Shown piece after piece: positions 1 to 5,708 of a DNA stretch of 8,061 nucleotides. Made by a program: the position numbers and the translations under genes. The DNA lies in NCBI GenBank assembly GCA_021785095.1, contig JAJYGM010000175.1, positions 2,755 to 10,815 on the forward strand, written 5' to 3'. Each line of letters starts with the position of its first letter. Positions within the stretch are counted from its first letter, which is position 1. The notes beneath the pieces are model-generated. The model had not been told where the DNA came from. It did not search any database and saw only the letters and a program-made list of their open reading frames with translations. The stretch comes from Actinomycetes bacterium. Lineage in GTDB: Bacteria; Actinomycetota; Acidimicrobiia; Acidimicrobiales; Bog-793.

Positions 1-19
1 GCGTCGATGGTTAGGAGCT

Positions 20-38
20 GTTACGAAATAACGTTGAC
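20..38 (+). repeat. Left terminal inverted repeat of the IS
   Basis: GTTACGAAATAACGTTGAC matches the reverse complement of 1312-1330 at 17 of 19 positions. Its inner end supplies most of the -35 box (TTGACT, 34-39) of the transposase promoter, so the repeat is both transposase binding site and promoter part. Confidence 0.85.
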
Positions 39-62
39 TATGCGGTGCCGGTACGATAGCGT
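34..62 (+). promoter_or_regulatory. Transposase promoter (leaderless)
   Basis: TTGACT (34-39) and TAGCGT (57-62) are separated by exactly 17 nt. The GTG start follows the -10 box after 6 nt, so transcription would begin at or next to the first base of the start codon. The -35 box overlaps the inner edge of the left inverted repeat, a common IS design in which bound transposase can repress its own promoter. Confidence 0.65.
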
Positions 63-68
63 GGCATT

Positions 69-1292
69 GTGCGAGCGAGCGAGGATGTGTTAGCTGAGAA
101 GTTCGCAGAGCTTTGGCCGCACCTAAATGAGCGCCAGCGCCGGCTGGTGGCAGCAGCAGAAGCCAAGGCGCTCGGCCGGGGCGGGGTGACTGTGGCAGCT
201 CGGGCGGCTCGCTTGTCACGCCCGACGGTGCACAAGGCGGTAGCGGAACTAGCTTTTCCGCCTGCGGCCGAGGTGCTGGTCGACCAAGGACGCTCCCGGC
301 GGCCCGGGGGTGGCCGAAAGCGGGCGGTGGACAAGGATCCTGAGCTGCTTGTGGTGCTCGAGTCACTGGTTGATCCCGACAGCAGGGGTGACCCCGAGTC
401 ACCGCTTCGCTGGACGACCAAGTCGACGCGTCATCTAGCCGACGCGCTCTGTGATCTTGGGCATCACGTGAGCCACGTGCGCGTCGCAGAGCTCCTGCAC
501 CTGCTCAAGTACAGCCTCCAGGCCAACGCGAAGACCATCGAGGGCAAGCAGCATCCTGACCGTGACGCCCAGTTCCACTACATGAACGACCTGTCCAAGG
601 CTCGCCTTTACGACCACCTCCCGGTGGTGTCGGTTGATGCGAAGAAAAAGGAGAACGTAGGTGAGGACCCCGGCTACAAGAACGGGGGCAAGGAGTGGCA
701 GCCAAAGGGACGCCCAAAGAAGGTCGGGGTGCATGACTTCCCGAACGACCTCGGCAAGGCGATCCCCTACGGCGTCTACGACGTCGGTGAGAACGCGGGT
801 TGGGTGCTCGTCGGTGCCGATCACGACACGGCAGCCTTTGCGGTGCAGTCTCTTCGCCGCTGGTGGGAGACGATGGGGAAAGCATCCTACCCTGAGGCTG
901 ACAGGCTCCTGATCTGTGCAGATGCCGGCGGGTCCAACAGCTACCGGACCCGGCTGTGGAAGGTGGAGCTCGCAGGGCTTGCCACAGAGACCGGGCTCAC
1001 GATCACCGTTTGCCATTTCCCGCCGGGAACCTCGAAGTGGAACAAGATCGAGCACCGGCTCTGGTCGATGGTCACCATGAACTGGCGCGGCCGCCCGCTT
1101 GTCAGCCACGAGGTCGTGGTCGAGCTCATCGGCGCTACGACATCTAAGACCGGGCTCAGCGTCAGAGCTGAGCTCGACCGCGGCTCCTACCCCAAGGGCA
1201 TCAAGATCAGCGATGCTCAACTGGAAGCAGCAGGAGTGCACGGTCATGACTTCCATGGTGAATGGAACTACGATCTGTCCCCGTTGAGGTGA
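69..1292 (+). CDS. ISAzo13-family DDE transposase
   Basis: This 407-residue protein cuts and joins the ends of the surrounding IS. A helix-turn-helix-like segment lies at about residues 40-60 (AARAARLSRPTVHKA) and would bind the inverted repeats. The RNase H-like catalytic core follows, with candidate acidic triad D190 (VVSVDAKKKE), D285 (ICADAGGSN) and E328 (TSKWNKIEHRLWS); the SKWNxIEHRLWS block and the conserved tail with GxHGHDFHGEWNY are typical of this family. Length is full for the family and no frameshift is seen. The GTG at 69 is chosen because an in-frame stop lies at 57-59 and the promoter -10 box ends 6 nt upstream. No Shine-Dalgarno is present, consistent with a leaderless message. 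The family call is from recalled motifs, and the triad positions are inferred. Confidence 0.9.
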   Translation: MRASEDVLAEKFAELWPHLNERQRRLVAAAEAKALGRGGVTVAARAARLSRPTVHKAVAELAFPPAAEVLVDQGRSRRPGGGRKRAVDKDPELLVVLESLVDPDSRGDPESPLRWTTKSTRHLADALCDLGHHVSHVRVAELLHLLKYSLQANAKTIEGKQHPDRDAQFHYMNDLSKARLYDHLPVVSVDAKKKENVGEDPGYKNGGKEWQPKGRPKKVGVHDFPNDLGKAIPYGVYDVGENAGWVLVGADHDTAAFAVQSLRRWWETMGKASYPEADRLLICADAGGSNSYRTRLWKVELAGLATETGLTITVCHFPPGTSKWNKIEHRLWSMVTMNWRGRPLVSHEVVVELIGATTSKTGLSVRAELDRGSYPKGIKISDAQLEAAGVHGHDFHGEWNYDLSPLR

Positions 1293-1311
1293 ATGACAAT
1301 CGTGTAACTAC

Positions 1312-1330
1312 GTAAACGTTATTGCGTAAC
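1312..1330 (-). repeat. Right terminal inverted repeat of the IS
   Basis: GTAAACGTTATTGCGTAAC on the plus strand, inverted relative to 20-38 with two mismatches. It starts 19 nt after the transposase stop codon, the compact spacing expected of an IS end. Confidence 0.85.
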
Positions 1331-1336
1331 GCGCAC

Positions 1337-1609
1337 TTAGCTGAGCGCTTGGCGCTTGTCGGTGATCTCGTCGACGACGTGCTTCGAGACGGCAGCACGC
1401 TCACGCCAAGCATGTTGGCTGTCCGTCTCCGCGCTGAGCATCGGTTCTCGGTCATCACGCCAGAGGGGGATCAGAGGCTTACGGCCGCAGGGCTTGAGCA
1501 GGCAAGCCGGCGGGCGGGCGGCCGGGCGACAACCCGTGGACTCGTTAGTGCGGGTCGGCACCGATCATCACTGCTGTCACGAAACCCTCCCATGTCGTCG
1601 CGTAGGTGA
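1337..1609 (+). other. Open frame of unknown function, possibly split by the IS
   Basis: From the right IS boundary a plus-strand frame stays open to a stop at 1607-1609, with GC-rich third positions in its first half (reading LAERLALVGDLVDDVLRDGS and onward). It has no good start codon of its own; the only upstream start, TTG at 1322, lies inside the inverted repeat. Removing the IS with one TTAG copy joins this frame to bases 2-14 (reading RRW then LAERL) without a stop, so the IS may have interrupted a gene whose 5' part lies outside the window. I do not recognise the protein, and the second half (Arg/Gly-rich) looks less like a real gene. Confidence 0.25.
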
Positions 1610-1937
1610 GAACCATGGCGGACATGTCTGATTTCAGATCTACCGGCGCACGCGCCTCTTTCGAGCCACGCATGGCCAAACCCGGCGGACTTGCACCTCG
1701 CCCTGAAGCCAGGCTGCAAGCAGCCGTAGACGACCAGGGAGGCGCCCCATCGGTCTTCTCAACGCTACGGCCGGGCCGCAACGTCTACGTGGATTATCAA
1801 TATCAGACGACCGTCGCCACCACGGACCCGGTACCAATCAGGCACGTCTGGCGTCGCGACTGACGACGGGTCACTGACGACAGTCTGTTGGTGGCCAAAT
1901 TACGTCGACCGGCAGCCACCAGCGTGATCGGCTGGTA
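1610..1937. other. No confidently supported gene
   Basis: A plus-strand frame from ATG 1615 to 1863 (82 residues) and overlapping minus-strand frames are open, but none has a recognisable domain, a convincing ribosome site or clear codon bias, so none is called. A 9-bp direct repeat ACTGACGAC occurs at 1859-1867 and 1873-1881 with no evident role. The stretch looks like eroded spacer between the IS and the recombinase remnant. Confidence 0.5.
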
Positions 1938-2027
1938 GGACGCAATACATCCGCGCCATGGGATCTCGGGCCGCTCAGTCTTGAACTCGTCGCGCAAGAC
2001 TTTGGCGGCTTCGCCGATGACTGGCAT
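1938..2027 (-). pseudogene. HepT-type (DUF86) toxin fragment
   Basis: Reading on the minus strand from ATG 2027, the peptide contains IGEAAKVLRDEF followed by PEIPWRG. This matches the conserved core of HepT proteins (IGEAxxxLxxEF...PEIPWR, normally followed by the RN of the RxxxxH RNase motif and a YxxV segment). Here the homology stops after about 28 residues at CIAS, and the downstream residues (YQPITLV...) no longer fit, so the catalytic RxxxxH and everything N-terminal of the core are missing. HepT is the toxin of HepT-MntA pairs. The scrap abuts the truncated recombinase in another frame (see the recombinase entry), which implies a deletion or illegitimate join. Assignment is from a short motif only. 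Confidence 0.55.
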
Positions 2028-2511
2028 GCTTCGCTCACGCGCAACCCGTTCAGGCCGAGCAGGACGGCGAGCGCAGCATGGGCGTGGTCGAACCGTTCGG
2101 CGGTCAACAGGAATCGTCCGAGCTCTCCGCGGTCCAGCCCGCGCTGCTCTGTCGGATGGACGGCGGGCCGGCGGACGCACTGGGCGGGATTGGGCGTGAT
2201 ACGGCCGTCGATGTGGGCGAAGCGGTAGTAACCGCACGCTGTCGACAGCCGCCGGTCGATCGTCGAGGCGGCCAGACCGCGTTCCTCCATCGACGATCGG
2301 TACATCTCGAGATGGGCGCGGGTCGCCTCGAGCACGGGCAGGCCGTGATCGGCTGCCACTGGAACAGGTTGCACAGATCGTGGCGGAAGGCGTCAAGGGT
2401 CCGGCCGCTATAGCGGGCCAGGAAGGCCACGGCGGCGAGCTCGGCCTCGTCGGGCGCGATCGGTTCGTCCCGCGGGGCCAGTAGCTGGGTAGTCGGATGC
2501 AGGGTGGTCAT
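2028..2511 (-). pseudogene. Tyrosine recombinase/integrase, frameshifted and truncated
   Basis: The first frame, from ATG 2511, has an N-terminal SAM-like DNA-binding region (FLARYSGRTLDAFRHDLCNL, then FQW). The frame then shifts near 2356: adding one G to the GTGG run would restore FQWAADHGLPVLEATRAHLE and carry on through STIDRRLSTACGYYRFAHID to GLDRGELGRFLL and LLGLNGLRVSEAC. The Arg in LRVSEA is the first catalytic Arg of the family. Right after SEAC the homology ends, so the Lys, HxxR, His/Trp and the nucleophilic Tyr are absent and the protein cannot recombine DNA. A GGAGG site sits 5 nt before ATG 2511, which decides the start over ATG 2523. Related full-length enzymes run to about 300 residues; about 160 remain. 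Confidence 0.85.
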
Positions 2512-2516
2512 GAGCG

Positions 2517-2521
2517 CCTCC
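2517..2521 (-). promoter_or_regulatory. Ribosome binding site of the recombinase remnant
   Basis: On the minus strand GGAGG is followed by CGCTC and ATG (2511-2509), ideal 5-nt spacing. This favours the inner ATG over the one at 2523, which lies upstream of the site. Confidence 0.6.
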
Positions 2522-2604
2522 ATTGGTGACCGGTCAGGAGGCCCAAGCCAACACCCCGGGGCGCGGCGCGGATTCGGCTGCTCTCATATATCTACCAGCC
2601 GTCT

Positions 2605-2623
2605 CGTACTACTTCGTAGTACG
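2605..2623 (+). promoter_or_regulatory. Perfect palindrome, probable TA-type operator
   Basis: CGTACTAC and GTAGTACG are exact inverted copies separated by TTC. The site lies 16 nt before the GTG of the BrnT-like stub and between it and the divergent recombinase. Its right arm contains TAGTAC, a possible -10 box, mirroring how operators overlap -10 boxes in the mazEF and vapBC operons of this window. It may be an orphan operator left after its antitoxin gene was lost. Confidence 0.55.
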
Positions 2624-2639
2624 CTTGGCGGGTCGAGGA

Positions 2640-2762
2640 GTGGACTGGTCGTACCGGACCGACTACGTGCGAGAACGCCATGGGATCGAAGTGGAATGGG
2701 CGAACGAGGCACCTGAAGACCCCGATACCCTGCGCATCGAGCCCGATCGGGACGCTCGGTGA
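2640..2762 (+). pseudogene. BrnT-like toxin, N-terminal stub
   Basis: From GTG 2640 the 40-residue peptide begins DWSYRTDYVRERHGIEVEWA and continues with an NEAPEDPDTLRIEPDRDAR tail before a TGA. This resembles the start of small actinobacterial BrnT-like proteins (F/DW...K/YxxxRHGI...EWAxEAlxDP...), which usually run to about 90-110 residues and continue with strands of a RelE-like RNase fold. Here a stop falls where the SGRSVRVIGYS-type segment would follow, and no continuation is found in other frames, so it is truncated. The start is uncertain: GAGGAG directly abuts GTG with no spacing. The family is recalled from similarity to uncharacterised homologues; a short unrelated ORF cannot be excluded. 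Confidence 0.45.
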
Positions 2763-2993
2763 GAACCTCGGCGAGTCGTCGAGCGCCGGCCACGAGGCCG
2801 CGGGTTTGGAGTTGCGGATGCGCCTCGAGCCGCCTGACACCCAACGACTGGCAGTCAAAGAGTGGGAGGCGAAGAGTGGGCGGCGACCCGGCCGACGGCC
2901 GAGGTGGCAGGAGAACTCCGCCGACAGGCCGCCGCCCAGAGACAACGGCGCCATCGGGGTCGCGCCGGGCGAGACGCCGACCCGGGCGTTCCG
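2763..2993. other. No confident gene; possible gene tail before the nucleotidyltransferase remnant
   Basis: Both strands are open in several frames because of very high GC. In the plus frame that leads into the nucleotidyltransferase, a helical, Arg/Gln-rich stretch (TAEVAGELRRQAAAQRQRR) appears at about 2895-2951, and another plus frame reads LAVKEWEAKSGRRP nearby. Together they may be a frameshifted piece of a small DNA-binding or antitoxin gene, but I cannot identify one. Confidence 0.3.
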
Positions 2994-3276
2994 ATGTCGG
3001 ACGTTCAGATCGCCGCGGTGCCCGAATGCTTGAACCGGCACGGGGTGGACTACGTGCTTGTCGGGTCGCCGCTTCCCAGTTGCACGGCGCGAACACCCCT
3101 CGCACCCGTGGCGCCGACATCGTCCCATCCAAGCCGGCAGACAACCTGGACCGCCTGGCGACGGCGCTCAACTAGATGGAAGCCCGCCTTTGCACCCCTC
3201 CCGTCACCAGCCGTTGAAACTTGTGGGGAGGGGTCCTCTCGCGAGATCAGAACCGCTCATCCTCACCGAGTCATAG
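2994..3276 (+). pseudogene. Minimal nucleotidyltransferase (MNT/AbiEii-like), broken
   Basis: The remnant is split over frames. From ATG 2994 the first reads MSDVQIAAVPECLNRHGVDY then VLVGS; the second, entered near 3070, reads AASQLHGANTPRTRGADIVP and NLDRLATALN. Together they give the family signature (LNRHGVDYxLVGGLAAxxHG...TRDADIVP...NLDRLAxAL). A TAG at 3173-3175 follows ATALN, then MEARL resumes, and after another shift near 3210 HQPLKL appears before a stop at 3274-3276. So there are at least two frameshifts and a nonsense codon. The metal-binding DxD is also damaged: GAD replaces the expected DAD. In intact form such proteins transfer nucleotides to RNA or a partner protein and often belong to TA modules (AbiEii, MntA). 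Nothing here could be active. Confidence 0.7.
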
Positions 3277-3504
3277 GCCGTCGGCCAAATTGCGCGTCAC
3301 GAAAGAGCGCAGCCGAAGTAGTTGCCGAAGTGCTCAGGCAATCACGCCGCTAACACGGGCTCGACGGTGGCTGTCGTGAACAAGATCGAAGGTCATCCCC
3401 GTCAGCGCCCCATGAACCGGCGCTTCGGGCGAGTCCAGCCGGAGAAGACCAGCGCTGGTAGGGGTCAGGGAACCGCCAGGCAGCCGGCTCGACTGTGGGA
3501 TAAG
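3277..3504. other. Gene-free spacer before mazEF
   Basis: No recognisable gene or RNA. A short frame ending at 3353 reads KSAAEVVAEVLRQSRR, which looks helical but is too short to assign; it may be a further scrap of the decayed upstream locus. Confidence 0.4.
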
Positions 3505-3524
3505 CATGCTATAGTTATGGCATG
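3505..3524 (+). promoter_or_regulatory. mazEF promoter and overlapping operator
   Basis: TATAGT (3510-3515) is a good -10 box; the mazE ATG comes 6 nt later, predicting a leaderless mRNA. The same bases form an inverted repeat: CATGCTATA (3505-3513), GT, TATGGCATG (3516-3524), 8 of 9 arm positions paired. The dyad covers both the -10 box and the start codon, where bound MazE or MazE-MazF would block transcription. No good -35 box is seen; TCGACT at 3489-3494 has a short 15-nt spacer. Confidence 0.65.
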
Positions 3525-3758
3525 ACCCGCGTCAGGATCAGCACCACCGTGGACCAGCAACTTCTCGAGCAGGCGCGCGAGGTGAAGGCGGGCGCGCCGG
3601 ACTCAGCACTTGTCGATGACGCCCTGGCAGCGTTCCTTGCTCGACACCGTGCCGCGGAAGTCGACGCAGCGTATGCCTCCTACGACAACCACCCCCTTGA
3701 CGAAGACGACGAGTGGGGTGATCTCGCATCGTTCCGGGCTGCGGCAGCCGCGTCATGA
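3522..3758 (+). CDS. mazE: MazE-like ribbon-helix-helix antitoxin (first mazEF)
   Basis: This 78-residue protein should neutralise the MazF-type toxin encoded just downstream and repress the shared promoter. Residues 3-20 ([19 protein letters not shown]) form the strand and first helix of a ribbon-helix-helix DNA-binding fold, followed by a second helix ([19 protein letters not shown]). The C-terminal part is acidic and probably disordered until bound ([15 protein letters not shown]), the usual toxin-wrapping tail. ATG 3522 is chosen because the -10 box lies 6 nt upstream. The toxin ORF starts inside its stop codon (ATGA, 3755-3758), so translation is coupled. The fold and context are clear; the exact antitoxin subfamily is less so. 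Confidence 0.85.
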   Translation: MTRVRISTTVDQQLLEQAREVKAGAPDSALVDDALAAFLARHRAAEVDAAYASYDNHPLDEDDEWGDLASFRAAAAAS

Positions 3759-4084
3759 GCTCGTTGCCCGCCCGGGGCGACGTCTGGTGGTGTGAGCTTC
3801 CCGACATTGGCCGAAGGCCTGTGGTCGTGTTGTCTCGCGATGCCGCCATTCCTCGCCTTCGACGGGCGGTCATCGCTCCGTGCACTACGACCATCCGTGG
3901 CTTGCCCAGTGAGGTTGTCCTTGAACCAGGCGACGACCCTGTACCACGGCACTGCGTGGTCAACTTGGACTCGATCGAGAGTGTCGCCCTCGGCGTACTC
4001 ACCGAACGAATCGGGCGCCTTGCTGATGTCAGGATGCGGCAGCTTTGTGAGGCGCTCGAAGTCGCCGTTGACTGCGACCGCTGA
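3755..4084 (+). CDS. mazF: MazF/PemK-family endoribonuclease toxin (first mazEF)
   Basis: A 109-residue sequence-specific mRNA interferase held in check by MazE. The family signature is intact: RGDVWW at residues 7-12 and RRPVVVLSR at 20-28 form the first strands, [11 protein letters not shown] at 44-54 carries the active-site Arg (R48) with the nearby Thr, and NLDSIESV at 70-77 and a C-terminal helix complete the SH3-like barrel. Length matches the family (about 100-115). The ATG overlaps the antitoxin stop by 4 nt and has no Shine-Dalgarno, so expression should depend on mazE translation. No lesion is seen; the toxin is probably active. Its cleavage sequence cannot be told from the protein. 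Confidence 0.92.
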   Translation: MSSLPARGDVWWCELPDIGRRPVVVLSRDAAIPRLRRAVIAPCTTTIRGLPSEVVLEPGDDPVPRHCVVNLDSIESVALGVLTERIGRLADVRMRQLCEALEVAVDCDR

Positions 4085-4220
4085 GCGTCCACTTTCGCGG
4101 TCGCCCGCGACCCGGCGATACGGGACGCGTCGACGGTGGACTTCTGGGACGGCCCGAGCAGATCTTTGGCGATACATCTGAGCTCGCCGCCACGGCAAGG
4201 CTCGCCCTTTGGATATATGG
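4085..4220. other. Spacer between mazEF and vapBC with a small dyad
   Basis: GGTCGC (4099-4104), CC, GCGACC (4107-4112) is a perfect dyad 14 nt after the mazF stop. The loop is too short for the full stem, and no U-tract follows, so it is a weak terminator candidate at best. GTCCAC (4087-4092) and GTGGAC (4136-4141) form a second, wider inverted pair. Confidence 0.3.
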
Positions 4221-4239
4221 AGTGGCACTGGTATATACT
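4221..4239 (+). promoter_or_regulatory. vapBC (first) promoter with candidate operator
   Basis: TATACT (4234-4239) precedes the GTG start by 6 nt, giving a leaderless arrangement. Just upstream AGTGGCACT (4221-4229) is a perfect dyad with a single central base, flanked on each side by TATAT, a plausible VapB or VapBC operator. No convincing -35 box is visible. Confidence 0.55.
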
Positions 4240-4245
4240 GTGGGC

Positions 4246-4440
4246 GTGTCAAAGCATCTGGTGGACATCGACGAGAACGCGCTAGCGGCAGCCCGGACCG
4301 AGCTGGGCACCGCAAGCATGAAAGAGACCGTCAATGAGGCCCTGAAGCGGGCCGGCGCCGGCAGAGACGCCAAGGTCCGCGAGGCCCTCGACCGCCTCGG
4401 ACGCCGCAAGCTGCCCCCTCGCGAGAAGGCGTGGCAGTAA
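4246..4440 (+). CDS. vapB: VapB-family antitoxin (first vapBC)
   Basis: A 64-residue antitoxin for the PIN-domain toxin that overlaps its 3' end. It starts VSKHLVDIDENALAAARTEL, a ribbon-helix-helix strand and helix common to actinobacterial VapB proteins, followed by SMKETVNEALKRA, the second helix. The C-terminal half is charged and helical (KVREALDRLGRRKLPPREKAW), the part that normally occupies the VapC active site. GTG 4246 is preferred over the GTG at 4222 because the latter lies in the promoter, upstream of the -10 box, whereas 4246 is 6 nt past it. It likely represses its own promoter together with VapC. Confidence 0.87.
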   Translation: MSKHLVDIDENALAAARTELGTASMKETVNEALKRAGAGRDAKVREALDRLGRRKLPPREKAWQ

Positions 4441-4844
4441 CCCACCTGGTCGATACCAGCGTGATCACTCGCCTCGGCGAGCCAGCCGTGCGCGCCGTCG
4501 TTGACCCGCTCACCCACGCGGGCCAGATCGGCCGAGCTGGGATCACCGACCTCGAAGTTGGCTACGGAAGCCGCAACGCTCGGGAATGGGACCAGGACAT
4601 GGCCGACCTCTCAGTGTTCAAGCTGGTCGAGACGACCGCCGCACATGTTCAGCGCGCTCGGCAAGTGCAACGACTGTTGGCCTCGCGAAGCCAAAGAGGC
4701 CGAAAGGTACCTGACCTGCTCATCGCCGCTGCGGCGGAGCAGGATCGTCTCGTGCTACTCCACTACGACTCGGACTTCGACCTGATCGCGAAAGTGACAG
4801 GTCAGCAGTGCCAGTGGGTGGTACCAGCCGGCACCATCGATTGA
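4431..4844 (+). CDS. vapC: VapC-family PIN-domain RNase toxin (first vapBC)
   Basis: A 137-residue PIN-domain ribonuclease, the toxin of the pair. Acidic metal-binding residues are in place: D8 in LVDTSV, E42 in ITDLEVGYGSR, D95 in KVPDLLIAAAAE, and a last Asp in the HYDSDFDLIA segment (D113, D115 or D117). The PDLLIAAAAE and LLHYDSDFDLIA segments are characteristic of VapC proteins that in mycobacteria cleave tRNA or rRNA, though the target cannot be deduced here. The GTG start overlaps the vapB 3' end by 10 nt in another frame; AGAAGG one base before it is too close for a normal ribosome site, so coupling is likely. It appears intact. Confidence 0.92.
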   Translation: MAVTHLVDTSVITRLGEPAVRAVVDPLTHAGQIGRAGITDLEVGYGSRNAREWDQDMADLSVFKLVETTAAHVQRARQVQRLLASRSQRGRKVPDLLIAAAAEQDRLVLLHYDSDFDLIAKVTGQQCQWVVPAGTID

Positions 4845-5068
4845 GTCGTGCGTCTCCAGGCCGGCGATCGGAGGCAGGACCCAGCCGGAAATATGGGCAC
4901 ACGTGTGGGGCACCCTTCCCGTGGACCAGTGAGCGACCGTGGGCGCGTCACCGTCGTTTCGGCCGGCTCTGCCCCACTTGGGGAAGGACATAGGCCGATC
5001 GCCATCTGCGACTTCTAGCTGCGGAACCCGGAGACAGCCGACGAGATCGCCTTCGCGATGTCGCTTGG
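4845..5068. other. Spacer between vapC and arr; possible gene-tail remnant
   Basis: No full gene is visible. A plus-strand frame from 5019 reads LRNPETADEIAFAMSLGSV and stops at 5076-5078, just before the arr start. It has the composition of a real protein C-terminus but an in-frame TAG at 5016-5018 leaves only 19 residues, so I treat it as an unidentified scrap. Confidence 0.3.
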
Positions 5069-5074
5069 TAGCGT
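5069..5074 (+). promoter_or_regulatory. Candidate -10 box of arr
   Basis: TAGCGT, the same hexamer as the transposase -10 box, ends 7 nt before the TTG at 5082. No matching -35 box is seen. It supports a leaderless message if TTG is the start. Confidence 0.35.
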
Positions 5075-5081
5075 CTGAGTC

Positions 5082-5522
5082 TTGAGCAACAACAAGGAGC
5101 CGGTGCCGTTCGAGGTGTACGAACCGGGCGTGTACTTGCACGGAACCAAGGCGGAGCTCGCCCCAGGTGAGCTGCTGGTCGCCCGCCGTGAGTCCAACGT
5201 CGAAGAGGGGCGGATGATGAACTATGTCTACTTCAGCGCCACACTCGACGCCGCGACCTGGGGAGCCGAACTCGCCTGTGGTGAAGGCCGCGCGCGAATT
5301 TGCATCATCGAGCCGACAGGCTCCTTCGAAGACGACCCTAACCTCACCGACGAGAAATTCCCTGGAAACCCGACGCAGTCTTTTCGTAGTCGCGCTTTTC
5401 GTAGTCGCGAGCCGCTTCGCGTTGTGGGTGAGCTCGTCGACTGGGGCGGCCATTCGCCTGAGAAGCTGGAGGCCATGCGCGCCGGCCTGCAGCAGATAGA
5501 AGCCGGACGACTCGAGCACTGA
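5082..5522 (+). CDS. arr: Rifamycin ADP-ribosyltransferase (Arr) with 5-residue insertion
   Basis: Arr inactivates rifamycins by moving ADP-ribose from NAD+ to the antibiotic's ansa chain. The 146-residue product keeps the family landmarks in order: LHGTK (H20), MNYVYFSATLDAATWGAELA (Y50), IIEPTGSFEDDPNLTDEKFP (D85) and GNPTQS, then REPLRVVGELVDWGGH. H20, Y50 and D85 line up with the H19-Y49-D84 set described for the Mycobacterium smegmatis enzyme. Between GNPTQS and EPLR a perfect 15-bp tandem repeat adds FRSRA, a segment normally present once; whether activity survives is open. The start is uncertain: TTG 5082 has a -10-like box 7 nt upstream, while GTG 5103 (VPFEV) has AAGGAG only 3 nt away. 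Both versions retain all catalytic residues. The gene stands alone between TA operons. Confidence 0.9.
   Translation: MSNNKEPVPFEVYEPGVYLHGTKAELAPGELLVARRESNVEEGRMMNYVYFSATLDAATWGAELACGEGRARICIIEPTGSFEDDPNLTDEKFPGNPTQSFRSRAFRSREPLRVVGELVDWGGHSPEKLEAMRAGLQQIEAGRLEH
5380..5409 (+). repeat. 15-bp perfect tandem duplication inside arr
   Basis: CTTTTCGTAGTCGCG occurs at 5380-5394 and again, without gap, at 5395-5409. It is in frame and duplicates five codons (FRSRA then FRSR). It is the kind of change produced by replication slippage or by an assembly error in a short repeat. Confidence 0.95.
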
Positions 5523-5708
5523 GCGCCAGCACCTTCAGGAGTCGTGAGCGTCGCCTGGAACCGGCGCACTGGGACATATCGAGGGCGTCATTCGGGGATT
5601 GCGCTGCGGGACGTTAGGGGCGAGCCCTCTGCAGCCAGACGGTGAGTGAGGTACAGCACGCTCGGCCGGGGTGAGGTCCGCCGTCCCTCGTGTATCAGAC
5701 TGGCATAC

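Larger units (their letters stand above)
15..1336 (+). mobile_element. ISAzo13-family insertion sequence, apparently complete
   Basis: One transposase gene lies between inverted repeats. The strongest repeat match is GTTACGAAATAACGTTGAC at 20-38 against GTTACGCAATAACGTTTAC, the reverse complement of 1312-1330 (17 of 19 identical). The ends probably extend outwards to GAGCT (15-19) and, on the right, GTGCGC read from the other strand, because both flanks then carry TTAG (11-14 and 1337-1340), a plausible 4-bp target duplication. The family assignment rests on the transposase. The outer limits are an inference: the 4-bp match could be chance, and the minimum supported element is 20-1330. Nothing in the element looks broken, so it may be able to move. 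Confidence 0.75.

Noticed and set aside
435..1256. Long minus-strand open frame opposite the transposase
   Set aside because: It lies wholly within the transposase, which has all family motifs; the reverse frame has no recognisable domain and is open only because of GC-rich third positions.
2584..3171. Long minus-strand open frames over the BrnT-like and nucleotidyltransferase remnants
   Set aside because: Composition is Arg/Pro/Ser-rich with no domain, while the plus strand carries recognisable, though broken, protein families.
3538..4315. Minus-strand frames opposite mazEF and vapB
   Set aside because: Shadows of well-supported plus-strand TA genes; low-complexity Arg/Ser-rich translations without motifs.
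4755..5519. 254-codon minus-strand frame opposite arr
   Set aside because: Arr is unmistakable on the plus strand; the reverse frame has no family features and extends into vapC.
5573..5634. GAGGGC...GCCCTC inverted pair after arr as terminator
   Set aside because: Only 6 bp with a loop of over 30 nt and no U-tract; likely chance in high-GC DNA.
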